Below, one piece after another: positions 1 to 6,244 of a DNA stretch of 7,973 nucleotides; position 1 is the stretch's first letter; every line of letters begins with the position of its first letter. A program made the position numbers and the translations under genes. Under the pieces are notes generated by a model, which was not told the DNA's origin, made no database searches, and saw nothing but the letters and a program-made list of their open reading frames with translations. This DNA is from an uncultured bacterium (GTDB lineage Bacteria; Bacteroidota; Bacteroidia; Chitinophagales; CAIOSU01), in assembly GCA_903861055.1 (NCBI GenBank), contig CAIOSU010000416.1:1-7973 (forward strand). Reading direction: 5' to 3'.

Positions 1-1
1 C

Positions 2-1855
2 ATGGGTCTTTTCTTGGGCATGACGGTTTCAGCATCCATACCAGCGGCGGTAATGTCCATGGCTATTTTGCGGATGTTTCGTTCTTCCAATATCTTGGAA
101 AACAATGGCGTTCAAACGGCCGCATCTTCGGGCGAGGCACTAGCGGCGGGGGTTATCTTTACTTTGCCCGCGCTTATCCTAATGCAATACTGGACAGAGT
201 TTAACTACTGGGAAACCACGCTAATAGCTGGTTGCGGAGGTGTTTTGGGCGTGTTTTTTACCATTCCTTTGCGCAATGCGCTTATTGTAAAGGAGCAACT
301 CATGTTCCCCGAAGGATTGGCAACTGCAGAAGTGCTAAAGGCCGGTACCGAAGGCGGTAGCTTTATGAAATATCTGCTGGTAGGTAGTGCTTTGGGTGGT
401 GGCATCAAACTATTTATTGAGGGCTTTAAACTTTGGCCGGGTACCTTCGAAGCTGCCGCACTTGTAAAGGGTAAAGGATTTTTGTATTTCGGTACCTATC
501 TTACTCCGGCGGTTATGGCGGTAGGCTATATTGTAGGTCTCAATATTTCTTTATTGGTTATTTTGGGTGGGGCCATTACATGGTATGTGGGCATACCCGC
601 ACACATAGCCATTAATGGCGTACCCGAAGGTACCGAGCTAATGGACCACGCTGGTTGGCTATACAAATACCAAATACGCTACCTAGGTGTGGGCGCGATG
701 ATTGTAGGCGGCTTATGGGCCATCATTAGCATCCGTAAGTCGCTGTCTTCGGCGGTAAAGGAAGGCATTGCCGCATTTAAGAAAGGGAAAGACCACCATT
801 CCACTATCCTGCGAACCGAGTACGATATGCCCATACAGTGGATTATGATTGGCATCGGGGTGTTAATTGTTCCTATTTTCATCATCTATTGGCGGCAAAT
901 AGAGATGCTGCACATCAGCATTTTTATGACCATCCTCATGTTTATTGGCGGGTTTGTGTTTTCGGCGGTGGCCGGTTACATGGCGGGCTTAGTAGGTAGT
1001 TCTAACAACCCTATTTCGGGTGTTACCATTGCAACTATTTTATCCAGCGCGCTTATTTTGGCTGCTTTGTTGGGTACCGATTCGCCCGTGGGAGCGGCAT
1101 CGGCCATTATGATTGGAGCCGTGGTATGTTGCGCGGCAGCTATTGCTGGCGATAACATGCAGGATCTAAAGTCGGGCTATGAGTTGGGTGCAACGCCCAA
1201 GTACCAGCAATACATGCAGATAATAGGTGTGGTAACGGCCGCTTTTGTAATGGCACCAGTGCTGAATTTATTGAACAATGCCTATACCATAGGTTCTGAC
1301 GACCTGCCCGCGCCACAATCTACCCTAATGATGAGCGTGGCGCAAGGGGTTTTTGGCGGCGAACTGCCTTGGGCCTATATATATGGTGGCATGGGTATCG
1401 GTGTGGTTATCATTATTATTGACCAGCTACTGGCCCGTCGTGGCAGCAACTTCCGAATGCCCGTGCTGGCAGTGGCTGTGGGTATGTATTTGCCTATGTA
1501 CTTAGATACGGCCATTTTCTTTGGTGGGTTGATTGCTTGGTTGGTCGATCGTTATTTCAAAAAACAGTCGCTGCAAACTGCCTACGGTGTGGATTCCAAA
1601 CTGGAAACGTCCAACGCCAATATTGCCTTGGAAATGCGCAAAGGCAATGCCGAGAAGGCAGGGCTGCTATTTGCCTCGGGATTGATAACTGGCGAAGCCC
1701 TTATTGGGGTGGCGCTTGCCATTCCTTTTGGCATATCGGAGAAGAAGGATGATGCCCTAAAGCTCATTGACAATCCGCTGCCCGATTGGATAGGCTTGGG
1801 TATATTTCTAGCTTGTTGTTCGTGGCTGTATTATGCTGTGGTGAAGAGCAAGTAA
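2..1855 (+). CDS. OPT-family oligopeptide transporter, 5'-truncated by window edge
   Basis: Polytopic inner-membrane transporter of the OPT (oligopeptide transporter) family, whose members import peptides or metal-chelate compounds by proton coupling; the substrate here cannot be read from sequence. The 617 visible residues are mostly hydrophobic membrane segments. Family signatures are seen at residues 6-24 (GMTVSASIPAAV then MAILR), 101-112 (MFPEGLATAEVL), 331-343 (VGSSNNPISGVTI), 383-396 (GDNMQDLKSGYELG) and 485-517 (FRMPVLAVAVGMY then a loop ending LVDR). The first ATG, at base 2, is probably an internal Met: homologues carry a further membrane segment before the GMTVSAS motif, so I estimate that a few dozen residues are missing upstream. 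The C-terminus is complete (TAA), ending in a last membrane segment at about 596-613 and a short basic tail. It converges with queG, with the repeat-rich 1856-2080 spacer between. Family assignment is secure; substrate is not. Confidence 0.93.
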   Translation: MGLFLGMTVSASIPAAVMSMAILRMFRSSNILENNGVQTAASSGEALAAGVIFTLPALILMQYWTEFNYWETTLIAGCGGVLGVFFTIPLRNALIVKEQLMFPEGLATAEVLKAGTEGGSFMKYLLVGSALGGGIKLFIEGFKLWPGTFEAAALVKGKGFLYFGTYLTPAVMAVGYIVGLNISLLVILGGAITWYVGIPAHIAINGVPEGTELMDHAGWLYKYQIRYLGVGAMIVGGLWAIISIRKSLSSAVKEGIAAFKKGKDHHSTILRTEYDMPIQWIMIGIGVLIVPIFIIYWRQIEMLHISIFMTILMFIGGFVFSAVAGYMAGLVGSSNNPISGVTIATILSSALILAALLGTDSPVGAASAIMIGAVVCCAAAIAGDNMQDLKSGYELGATPKYQQYMQIIGVVTAAFVMAPVLNLLNNAYTIGSDDLPAPQSTLMMSVAQGVFGGELPWAYIYGGMGIGVVIIIIDQLLARRGSNFRMPVLAVAVGMYLPMYLDTAIFFGGLIAWLVDRYFKKQSLQTAYGVDSKLETSNANIALEMRKGNAEKAGLLFASGLITGEALIGVALAIPFGISEKKDDALKLIDNPLPDWIGLGIFLACCSWLYYAVVKSK

Positions 1856-1859
1856 CTTA

Positions 1860-1894
1860 GTTGCGGGTTACGAGTTGCGAGTTGTGGGTTGTGA
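1860..1894. repeat. Five tandem 7-bp units, consensus GTTRYGR
   Basis: Immediately after the transporter stop codon lie five head-to-tail heptamers: GTTGCGG, GTTACGA, GTTGCGA, GTTGTGG and GTTGTGA. They differ only by transitions at unit positions 4, 5 and 7. There is no reading frame or obvious promoter. Similar GTTGCGA-like heptamer runs are, from memory, a common sight in Bacteroidota intergenic DNA; their role is unknown to me. Confidence 0.75.
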
Positions 1895-1901
1895 TTCGAA
1901 C

Positions 1902-2054
1902 ATAGGGCGGTGCCCTACGCTGATAGTATTAAACCCAGTTGGGGTTGCCTGTAATCTGTGTTACCCGTAATATGTATTTCCCCAGTGGGGATAGATGAAT
2001 AACACGGTCCACCCCAACGGGGTCACATAATGTTAGGATGGGGCAACGCCCTAT
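1902..2054. repeat. Nested inverted-repeat element of five mini-hairpins (REP/MITE-like)
   Basis: A 153-bp palindromic structure between the 3' ends of the transporter and queG. The outer arms 1902-1921 and 2035-2054 are inverted copies (16 of 20 positions; the terminal 8 bp, ATAGGGCG/CGCCCTAT, are perfect). The inner arms 1933-1945 and 2011-2023 are also inverted copies (12 of 13). The spacers between outer and inner arms are 11 nt on both sides, so the 44-nt arms align without gaps (33 of 44). Each arm is itself a small hairpin: 1903-1917 (6-bp stem, GGT loop), 1932-1946 (5-bp stem, 5-nt loop), 2011-2023 (5-bp stem, AAC loop) and 2038-2054 (7 pairs with one G-U, AAC loop). A fifth, 1979-1991 (5-bp stem, AGT loop), sits near the centre. 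No coding capacity and no clear target-site duplication are seen. The form suggests a non-autonomous mobile repeat of REP/BIME or MITE type. It may also act as a bidirectional 3'-end structure for the two convergent genes. Confidence 0.7.
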
Positions 2055-2076
2055 CACATAATGCGGGCTTTTTTTT
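2048..2076 (+). terminator. Possible weak intrinsic terminator for the transporter gene
   Basis: A GCCC (2048-2051) can pair with GGGC (2065-2068), directly followed by eight T residues (2069-2076). The stem is only 4 bp with a 13-nt loop, and GCCC is also used by the hairpin at 2038-2054, so the two folds compete. The T-run position fits termination of plus-strand transcription just before the 3' end of convergent queG. Weak call. Confidence 0.3.
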
Positions 2077-2080
2077 CTTT

Positions 2081-3034
2081 TTACAAGAGAGTTTCCAATT
2101 GTTCCCCCTCCAAAAACCTCAAATTTCGTTTCAATCCCTCAAACTTGGTGCGCTTCACAGGGCTGTGCTTAAACACTTTTTTAAATACCTCCTCCGTCAT
2201 TTCATGCCAGTTACGGGTAGTCATGTCCATTAACTCAAGCGAAGGCAAAAAGGCTTGTTCCTGGTGCGGTTTGGCAAATCGGTTCCAAGGGCATACCTCT
2301 TGGCAAATGTCGCAACCAAAGGCCCAGTTCTCCATTTTACCAGCAAATTCGTTGGGTATGGCATCGCGTAGCTCAATAGTAAGGTAAGATATACACTTGC
2401 TGGCGTTTACCTCGTACGGGGTAATGGCATCGGTAGGGCAGGCATCAATGCAGGCGGTGCAGGTGCCGCAGTGGTCAGTTGCAGGGCCGTCATATTCCAG
2501 TTCCAAGTCGCAAATTATCTCGGCCAGGAAGTAGTAAGAGCCTTTGCCTTTGTTCAGCAACAAGGTGTTTTTCCCTATCCAGCCCAAGCCCCCTTTTTGT
2601 GCCCACTTGCGCTCCATTACCGGTGCCGAGTCCACAAATACCCTTCCATCCACTTCGCCTATTTCAGCGCGGATAAAATGCATCAGGTCTTTTAGCTTAT
2701 CTTTTAATACAAAATGATAATCCTCACCATAAGCATAGCGAGCAATTTTTGGGGCGGTTTCGTCATTCGGTTTGGTAGACGGAAAGTAATTGAATATCAA
2801 TGAAATAACCGACTTGGCACCTGGCACCAATAGGGTAGGGTCGAGGCGTTTATCAAAATGGTTTTCCATCCATTGCATCTGCCCATGAAAACCTTTTTTG
2901 AGCCAGCTTTCTAATCGTGGTGCTTCATCCTCCAAAAAGCCTGCAGGTGCTATGCCAATCTGCTCAAAACCAAGCCTTTGTGCTTCAGTTTTAATAATTT
3001 TGGTGTAGTGCAACTTGCTTTCTGGTTTAAGCAT
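2081..3034 (-). CDS. queG: Epoxyqueuosine reductase QueG
   Basis: Cytoplasmic cobalamin- and Fe-S-dependent enzyme that reduces epoxyqueuosine to queuosine, the last step of queuosine modification at the wobble base of GUN-anticodon tRNAs. The 317-residue protein has the family layout: ARYAYGEDYH at 98-107; VDSAPVMER at 134-142, with Asp135 as the probable catalytic acid; and KGGLGWIGKNTLL at 147-159. The ferredoxin-like part follows, with the first cysteine motif at C189, C192, C195 and C199-Pro and the second at C241, C244 and C248-Pro; C214 may supply a further ligand for the two [4Fe-4S] clusters. The C-terminal SPVKRTKFEGLKRN (291-304) is typical of the short form without the long HEAT-repeat extension found in some Firmicutes. 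The ATG at 3034-3032 has no Shine-Dalgarno sequence, normal in Bacteroidota. It stands alone: no other queuosine gene is adjacent, it converges on the transporter and diverges from the phosphodiesterase gene. Confidence 0.96.
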   Translation of the reverse strand: MLKPESKLHYTKIIKTEAQRLGFEQIGIAPAGFLEDEAPRLESWLKKGFHGQMQWMENHFDKRLDPTLLVPGAKSVISLIFNYFPSTKPNDETAPKIARYAYGEDYHFVLKDKLKDLMHFIRAEIGEVDGRVFVDSAPVMERKWAQKGGLGWIGKNTLLLNKGKGSYYFLAEIICDLELEYDGPATDHCGTCTACIDACPTDAITPYEVNASKCISYLTIELRDAIPNEFAGKMENWAFGCDICQEVCPWNRFAKPHQEQAFLPSLELMDMTTRNWHEMTEEVFKKVFKHSPVKRTKFEGLKRNLRFLEGEQLETLL

Positions 3035-3136
3035 CTGTTAAGCGGTGGTTATTTATTAAAGAAATTGTATTTTACACAAACATTTACTCGACAAAACTGC
3101 TCCCAAATAGCTAATTTGGTGCTAAATATACAAATC

Positions 3137-4102
3137 GTGCAGAAGCTGGCTCTCTTTCTCCTCACTTTCTTTCTTTGCTTCTTCTCAATTAGCAGCCGCG
3201 CGCAAGCATTGGTTGTTGATGCTGATACAGATACCGCGGTATACCAGCCACAACTTAAGGTGCTTTCTTGGAATATTTATTTGTTGCCTCGCCTTATTCG
3301 TAAGGTGGGTCAAATGGAGCGTTCCAAAATCATTGCCGAAAGATTGAATGAAGCCGATTATGATGTTATTGTTTTTCAAGAAGCTTTTGATAAAAAAGCG
3401 CGTACCGCACTTTGGGACATCTTAAAGGAGGTGTATCCTTATGCAATTGGCCCGGTTAATGAAAATGTTAAAAAAGCAATGACAGTAACCAATGGAGGTG
3501 TGTGGATTGTAAGTAAACACCCCCTGACCCAAATTGGCGAAATATTGTTTGACGATTGCCAAGGATTTGATTGTGGAAGCCGCAAGGGTGCCTTGATGGT
3601 GGAAGTGCAAAAAGATGGCATCACTTACCAAGTTGTTGGCACCCACATGCAGGCCGACGATTCGCCAAAGAAGGAAGATATTCGCAATAAGCAATTGATG
3701 CAAATAAAAACCGAATTGGTTGATGTATATCATGCGGATGGTAAACCTCAGTTACTTTGTGGTGATTTCAACATCCATAAACGTGACTTAAAGCATTACA
3801 ACCAAATGCTGGTTACCCTGGCTGCCAATGCCGACAATGTTTGTTCGCCAGATTTGATTGAAGATAACCCAGGCGTATCCGAAGATGTTTATACGTATGA
3901 CTGCAACAGCAACGATTTGGTAGAATACGAAGAATCGACCACACTCGATTATATTTTGGTAAAAAATAACAGCATTTCTTTCTCATCTATCCGCCGCAAG
4001 GTAACTACCTTTATAGGGAGCTGGACTAGCAAAAAGCTCAAAAACCGCAATAACCTAAGCGACCACCACGCAGTAGAAATCGTATTGGTACCCGGTATTT
4101 AG
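3137..4102 (+). CDS. Secreted sphingomyelinase C-like phosphodiesterase (DNase I-fold superfamily)
   Basis: Predicted exported metal-dependent phosphodiesterase of the endonuclease/exonuclease/phosphatase fold, closest in motif order to bacterial neutral sphingomyelinase C, which splits sphingomyelin into ceramide and phosphocholine. Counting from the GTG at 3137 (321 residues), a signal peptide covers about 1-24 (QKLALFLLTFF, then SRAQA). Conserved sites: SWNIY (Asn46), FQEAF (Glu82, metal), GGVWIVSKHPL (about 120-130), two Cys at 141 and 146 in the region where Bacillus SMase has a disulfide cysteine, GTHMQADDS (His170), RNKQL, GDFNI (Asp210, Asn212), TLDYIL and SDHH (Asp309, His310). All expected catalytic residues are present. 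The open frame continues upstream to an ATG at 2978, but that start would overlap divergent queG and bury the signal peptide; a GTG at 3119 is the main alternative. Whether the substrate is sphingomyelin, another phospholipid or nucleic acid is open. The 102-bp spacer to queG must hold both promoters; I see no clean consensus in it. Confidence 0.82.
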   Translation: MQKLALFLLTFFLCFFSISSRAQALVVDADTDTAVYQPQLKVLSWNIYLLPRLIRKVGQMERSKIIAERLNEADYDVIVFQEAFDKKARTALWDILKEVYPYAIGPVNENVKKAMTVTNGGVWIVSKHPLTQIGEILFDDCQGFDCGSRKGALMVEVQKDGITYQVVGTHMQADDSPKKEDIRNKQLMQIKTELVDVYHADGKPQLLCGDFNIHKRDLKHYNQMLVTLAANADNVCSPDLIEDNPGVSEDVYTYDCNSNDLVEYEESTTLDYILVKNNSISFSSIRRKVTTFIGSWTSKKLKNRNNLSDHHAVEIVLVPGI

Positions 4103-4117
4103 CTATTGGAATACTGG

Positions 4118-4138
4118 TTGATTAGTTAATCGGTTTTT
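4118..4138 (+). terminator. Possible weak terminator after the SMase-like gene
   Basis: GATT (4120-4123) and AATC (4128-4131) form an AT-rich stem that can be lengthened by two T-G pairs, with loop AGTT and a five-T run at 4134-4138. It lies 15 nt after the TAG stop. The stem is short and low in GC, so this is a tentative call. Confidence 0.3.
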
Positions 4139-4220
4139 AGTGTGCTAAATCCTTACATTTCCACATTGATTGATTTTTTATGGTAAGGAGGTGCTCGTCA
4201 CTGGGCTATTCTGAAAGTTC

Positions 4221-4228
4221 TACCTTTG
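4221..4228 (+). promoter_or_regulatory. Bacteroidota -7 promoter element (TACCTTTG) for the SDR gene
   Basis: TACCTTTG is an exact match to the Bacteroidota sigma-ABfr -7 consensus TAnnTTTG, and it ends 28 nt before the ATG at 4257. No TTG is found at the usual distance for the -33 element, so only the -7 half is supported. Confidence 0.6.
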
Positions 4229-4256
4229 TCCAACATCATTTTTAAAAAGATACATA

Positions 4257-4955
4257 ATGGACATTACCAAAGCAAAAGTATTGATTACGGGCGGTAGCTC
4301 GGGTATTGGTTACGATACCGCAAAGCTATTGCACGAGCTAGGTGCGCAAGTAGTTATCTGTGGCCGTCATGAAGAAACCATACAACAGGCAGCCAAGGAT
4401 TTGGGCGTAATTGGCTTTAGAGCGGATGTAGCTAAAGAAGCTGATGTGGAACGATTGTTTGATGATGCCATTAAAGCCATGGGCGGGTTAAATGTGTTAG
4501 TGAATAATGCCGGCATTGGCTATTTTGCCCCATTAACCGAAACTGCTGTGGCCGATTTTACAAAGATTTGGGAAGTAAATGTAAAAGGAGCTTTCCTTTG
4601 TGGCAAGCATGCCGCTAAGCATTTTGTGGCCCAGCAAACAGGCAATATTATCAATATATCATCTACCGCGGGATCTAAAGGCTTTGCCAATGGCTCTGCT
4701 TATGTGGCTAGTAAATTTGCCCTATCGGGCCTAACTGAATGCTGGAGAATGGAGTTGCGAAAGCACAATGTGCGCGTAATGCAAGTAAACCCTAGTGAGG
4801 TTATCACCGACTTTGGCAACAAGCTAGGTAATACTCCCAAGGATGTGGAGCGTAAATTGAAGCCTTCTGAAATATCTCATGTTATTGCCAGTATGTTATC
4901 AATGAACGATGTGGGCTTTGTTACTGATGCCACGGTTTGGGCCACTAATCCTTAA
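4257..4955 (+). CDS. Short-chain dehydrogenase/reductase (SDR), classical type
   Basis: Soluble NAD(P)-dependent oxidoreductase with a single Rossmann domain. Its 232 residues are slightly short of the usual classical length of about 250. Seen: cofactor loop TGGSSGIG (11-18); CGR with Arg37 after the second strand, which favours NADP(H); ADV (Asp57); NNAG (83-86); Asn108; catalytic Ser136 in NISSTAG; and YVASK with Tyr149 and Lys153. The full Asn-Ser-Tyr-Lys catalytic set is present, so the enzyme should be active. NPSEVITDF (178-186) takes the place of the PG motif found after the active site in many SDRs. The substrate cannot be inferred; 3-ketoacyl-ACP reductase-like and sepiapterin reductase-like members look similar at this level. 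It has its own upstream -7 element, and more than 130 bp separates it from each neighbour, so it is probably monocistronic. Confidence 0.92.
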   Translation: MDITKAKVLITGGSSGIGYDTAKLLHELGAQVVICGRHEETIQQAAKDLGVIGFRADVAKEADVERLFDDAIKAMGGLNVLVNNAGIGYFAPLTETAVADFTKIWEVNVKGAFLCGKHAAKHFVAQQTGNIINISSTAGSKGFANGSAYVASKFALSGLTECWRMELRKHNVRVMQVNPSEVITDFGNKLGNTPKDVERKLKPSEISHVIASMLSMNDVGFVTDATVWATNP

Positions 4956-5058
4956 TTGGTACATTAATTGTTAAAATGTATGTAGCCGAGCGCAAAACGC
5001 AATTTGATAATCATGTTAAGTCTTGTGTTTTGTGTATAACATCTTGTACCTAAAATGA

Positions 5059-5066
5059 TATCTTTG
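5059..5066 (+). promoter_or_regulatory. Bacteroidota -7 promoter element (TATCTTTG) for the EEP gene
   Basis: TATCTTTG matches TAnnTTTG exactly and ends 26 nt before the ATG at 5093. The nearest upstream TTG trinucleotides (5044-5046 and 5030-5032) give spacers of 12 and 26 nt, neither of which fits the expected length of about 19-21 nt, so the -33 element is unclear. Confidence 0.55.
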
Positions 5067-5092
5067 CCACACTTAACTATTTGTTTTTCATT

Positions 5093-6148
5093 ATGATGCG
5101 TTTTTTCCGTTTGCAATTAATGTCGGTGGTGTTTTTGGCGGTTGCTGCCAATGGTTTTGCTCAAGAAAAGCAATATAAAGTTGCAGCTATCGGCTTTTAT
5201 AACATTGAGAACCTATTCGATACGTTTGATGACACCCTAAAAAACGACGAGGATTTCTTGCCCGAGGGCGCTTATCACTACACCAACGAGGTATATCAAG
5301 ATAAATTGGGAAAACTATCGGGCGTAATAGCAAGTCTAGCGACCGATATGACCCCCGACGGGGTGGCCATACTGGGTGTAGCAGAGGTAGAAAACAGGTT
5401 TGTGTTGGAAGAATTGGTAAAAACGCCTGCGCTTGTGAAGCGTGGCTATAAGGTTGTGCATCATGATTCGCCAGATAGAAGGGGCGTTGATGTAGGATTG
5501 CTATACAATCCGAAATATTTTACGGTGTTGGGTAGTAAGCCATTGTATGTACAGATGCCCATTAGCGAAGATGGCGATACCAGCTTTACGCGCGATATAT
5601 TGTGGGTTTGGGGCCTTTTTGACGGAGAGCCATTGCATGTATTTGTAAATCACTGGCCGAGTAGAAGGGGCGGAGAGGCTGAATCGTCGCCATTGCGTGA
5701 AAATGCAGCGGCCGTTTGCAGGAAGGTTGTAGATAGTTTGTTACTGGCCGACCCGAGTGTAAAAATATTGGCCATGGGCGATTTGAACGATGACCCTACC
5801 AACAGCAGTGTAAATAAAGTGATGCAGGCCAAAGGGAAGCAGGATAAGCTTAAAGACGGCGAAATGTACAATCCGTTCTATGACTTTTACAAAAAAGGTA
5901 TTGGTACCTTGGCCTGGAACGATAGCTGGAACTTATTCGATCAGATATTATTGACGCAAGGCTTGTTGAAGCAAGATAATGGTGGTTTCCGTTATCTTCG
6001 AAACGAGGTTTTCAACAAGCCATATTTAACCCAACAAACAGGCCATTTTAAAGGTTATCCGCACCGCACATATGTTGGCGGGGTTTACCAAGGCGGCTAT
6101 AGCGATCACTTTCCGGTATACATTTATCTGGTTAAAGAGGTTAAGTAA
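5093..6148 (+). CDS. Secreted endonuclease/exonuclease/phosphatase family protein
   Basis: Predicted exported member of the DNase I-fold EEP family, likely a metal-dependent nuclease or phosphodiesterase. Of the ATG pair at 5093 and 5096 I take the first (351 residues); a TTG at 5081 is in frame but less likely. The signal peptide is about 1-23 (basic start, LMSVVFLAVAA core, GFAQ end). Motifs: FYNIENLFDT (35-44, Asn37), VAEVEN (96-101, metal Glu98), DSPDRRGVDVGLLYN (125-139), VNHWPSRRGG (185-194, His187), MGDLNDDP (228-235, Asp230 and Asn232), LFDQILL (281-287) and the closing YSDHFPVYIYL (336-346, Asp338 and His339). All expected active-site residues are present. NHWPSRRGG is typical of the nuclease-like Bacteroidota branch rather than the sphingomyelinase branch seen at 3137-4102. 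There is no C-terminal T9SS domain, so it should remain periplasmic or leave by another route. An endonuclease I gene follows 96 nt downstream. Confidence 0.88.
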   Translation: MMRFFRLQLMSVVFLAVAANGFAQEKQYKVAAIGFYNIENLFDTFDDTLKNDEDFLPEGAYHYTNEVYQDKLGKLSGVIASLATDMTPDGVAILGVAEVENRFVLEELVKTPALVKRGYKVVHHDSPDRRGVDVGLLYNPKYFTVLGSKPLYVQMPISEDGDTSFTRDILWVWGLFDGEPLHVFVNHWPSRRGGEAESSPLRENAAAVCRKVVDSLLLADPSVKILAMGDLNDDPTNSSVNKVMQAKGKQDKLKDGEMYNPFYDFYKKGIGTLAWNDSWNLFDQILLTQGLLKQDNGGFRYLRNEVFNKPYLTQQTGHFKGYPHRTYVGGVYQGGYSDHFPVYIYLVKEVK

Positions 6149-6203
6149 CTATTGGGTTAACGCCTTGGTGTTCAGCTAATTTCTTAATTTCACATAGAGT
6201 GCC

Positions 6204-6211
6204 TAGTTTCG
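6204..6211 (+). promoter_or_regulatory. Near-consensus -7 element (TAGTTTCG) for the endonuclease I gene
   Basis: TAGTTTCG differs from TAnnTTTG at one position and ends 33 nt before the ATG at 6245, similar to the placement in front of the neighbouring genes. No -33 TTG stands at the right distance. Read-through from the EEP gene 96 nt upstream is the alternative. Confidence 0.35.
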
Positions 6212-6244
6212 CACGCCTTTTATTTATCAATTTATTGTTACCCG

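Noticed and set aside
1537..1773. Short open frames on both strands within the 3' part of the transporter gene
   Set aside because: They overlap conserved transporter sequence (the LDTAIFFGG to LITGEALIG region) in other frames and show no protein-family features.
2030..2387. Plus-strand open frames of 67 and 108 codons opposite the 3' end of queG
   Set aside because: They lie antisense to the conserved Fe-S domain of queG, have no recognisable motif, and partly cover the repeat element. They are shadows of the real gene.
3422..3733. A 103-codon minus-strand open frame inside the SMase-like gene
   Set aside because: Antisense to the catalytic region, which contains GGV..SK and GTHMQ on the plus strand; no signal or start context.
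4184..4193. TAAGGAGGTG, a perfect anti-16S (Shine-Dalgarno) match in the spacer before the SDR gene
   Set aside because: It lies upstream of the likely promoter element at 4221 and about 65 nt before the ATG at 4257. No ATG follows at ribosome-binding distance and no open frame of note begins there, and Bacteroidota rarely use Shine-Dalgarno sequences. Probably chance.
4960..4980. Inverted repeat TACATT/AATGTA just after the SDR stop codon as a terminator
   Set aside because: A 6-bp AT-rich stem with a 9-nt loop and no T-run behind it; too weak to call a terminator or operator.
3137..6148. The two DNase I-fold genes as a tandem duplication
   Set aside because: They share only superfamily motifs. 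The first has SMase-type GTHMQ and SDHH, the second NHWPSRRGG and GDLNDDP, with no extended similarity visible, so they are independent members and not recent copies.
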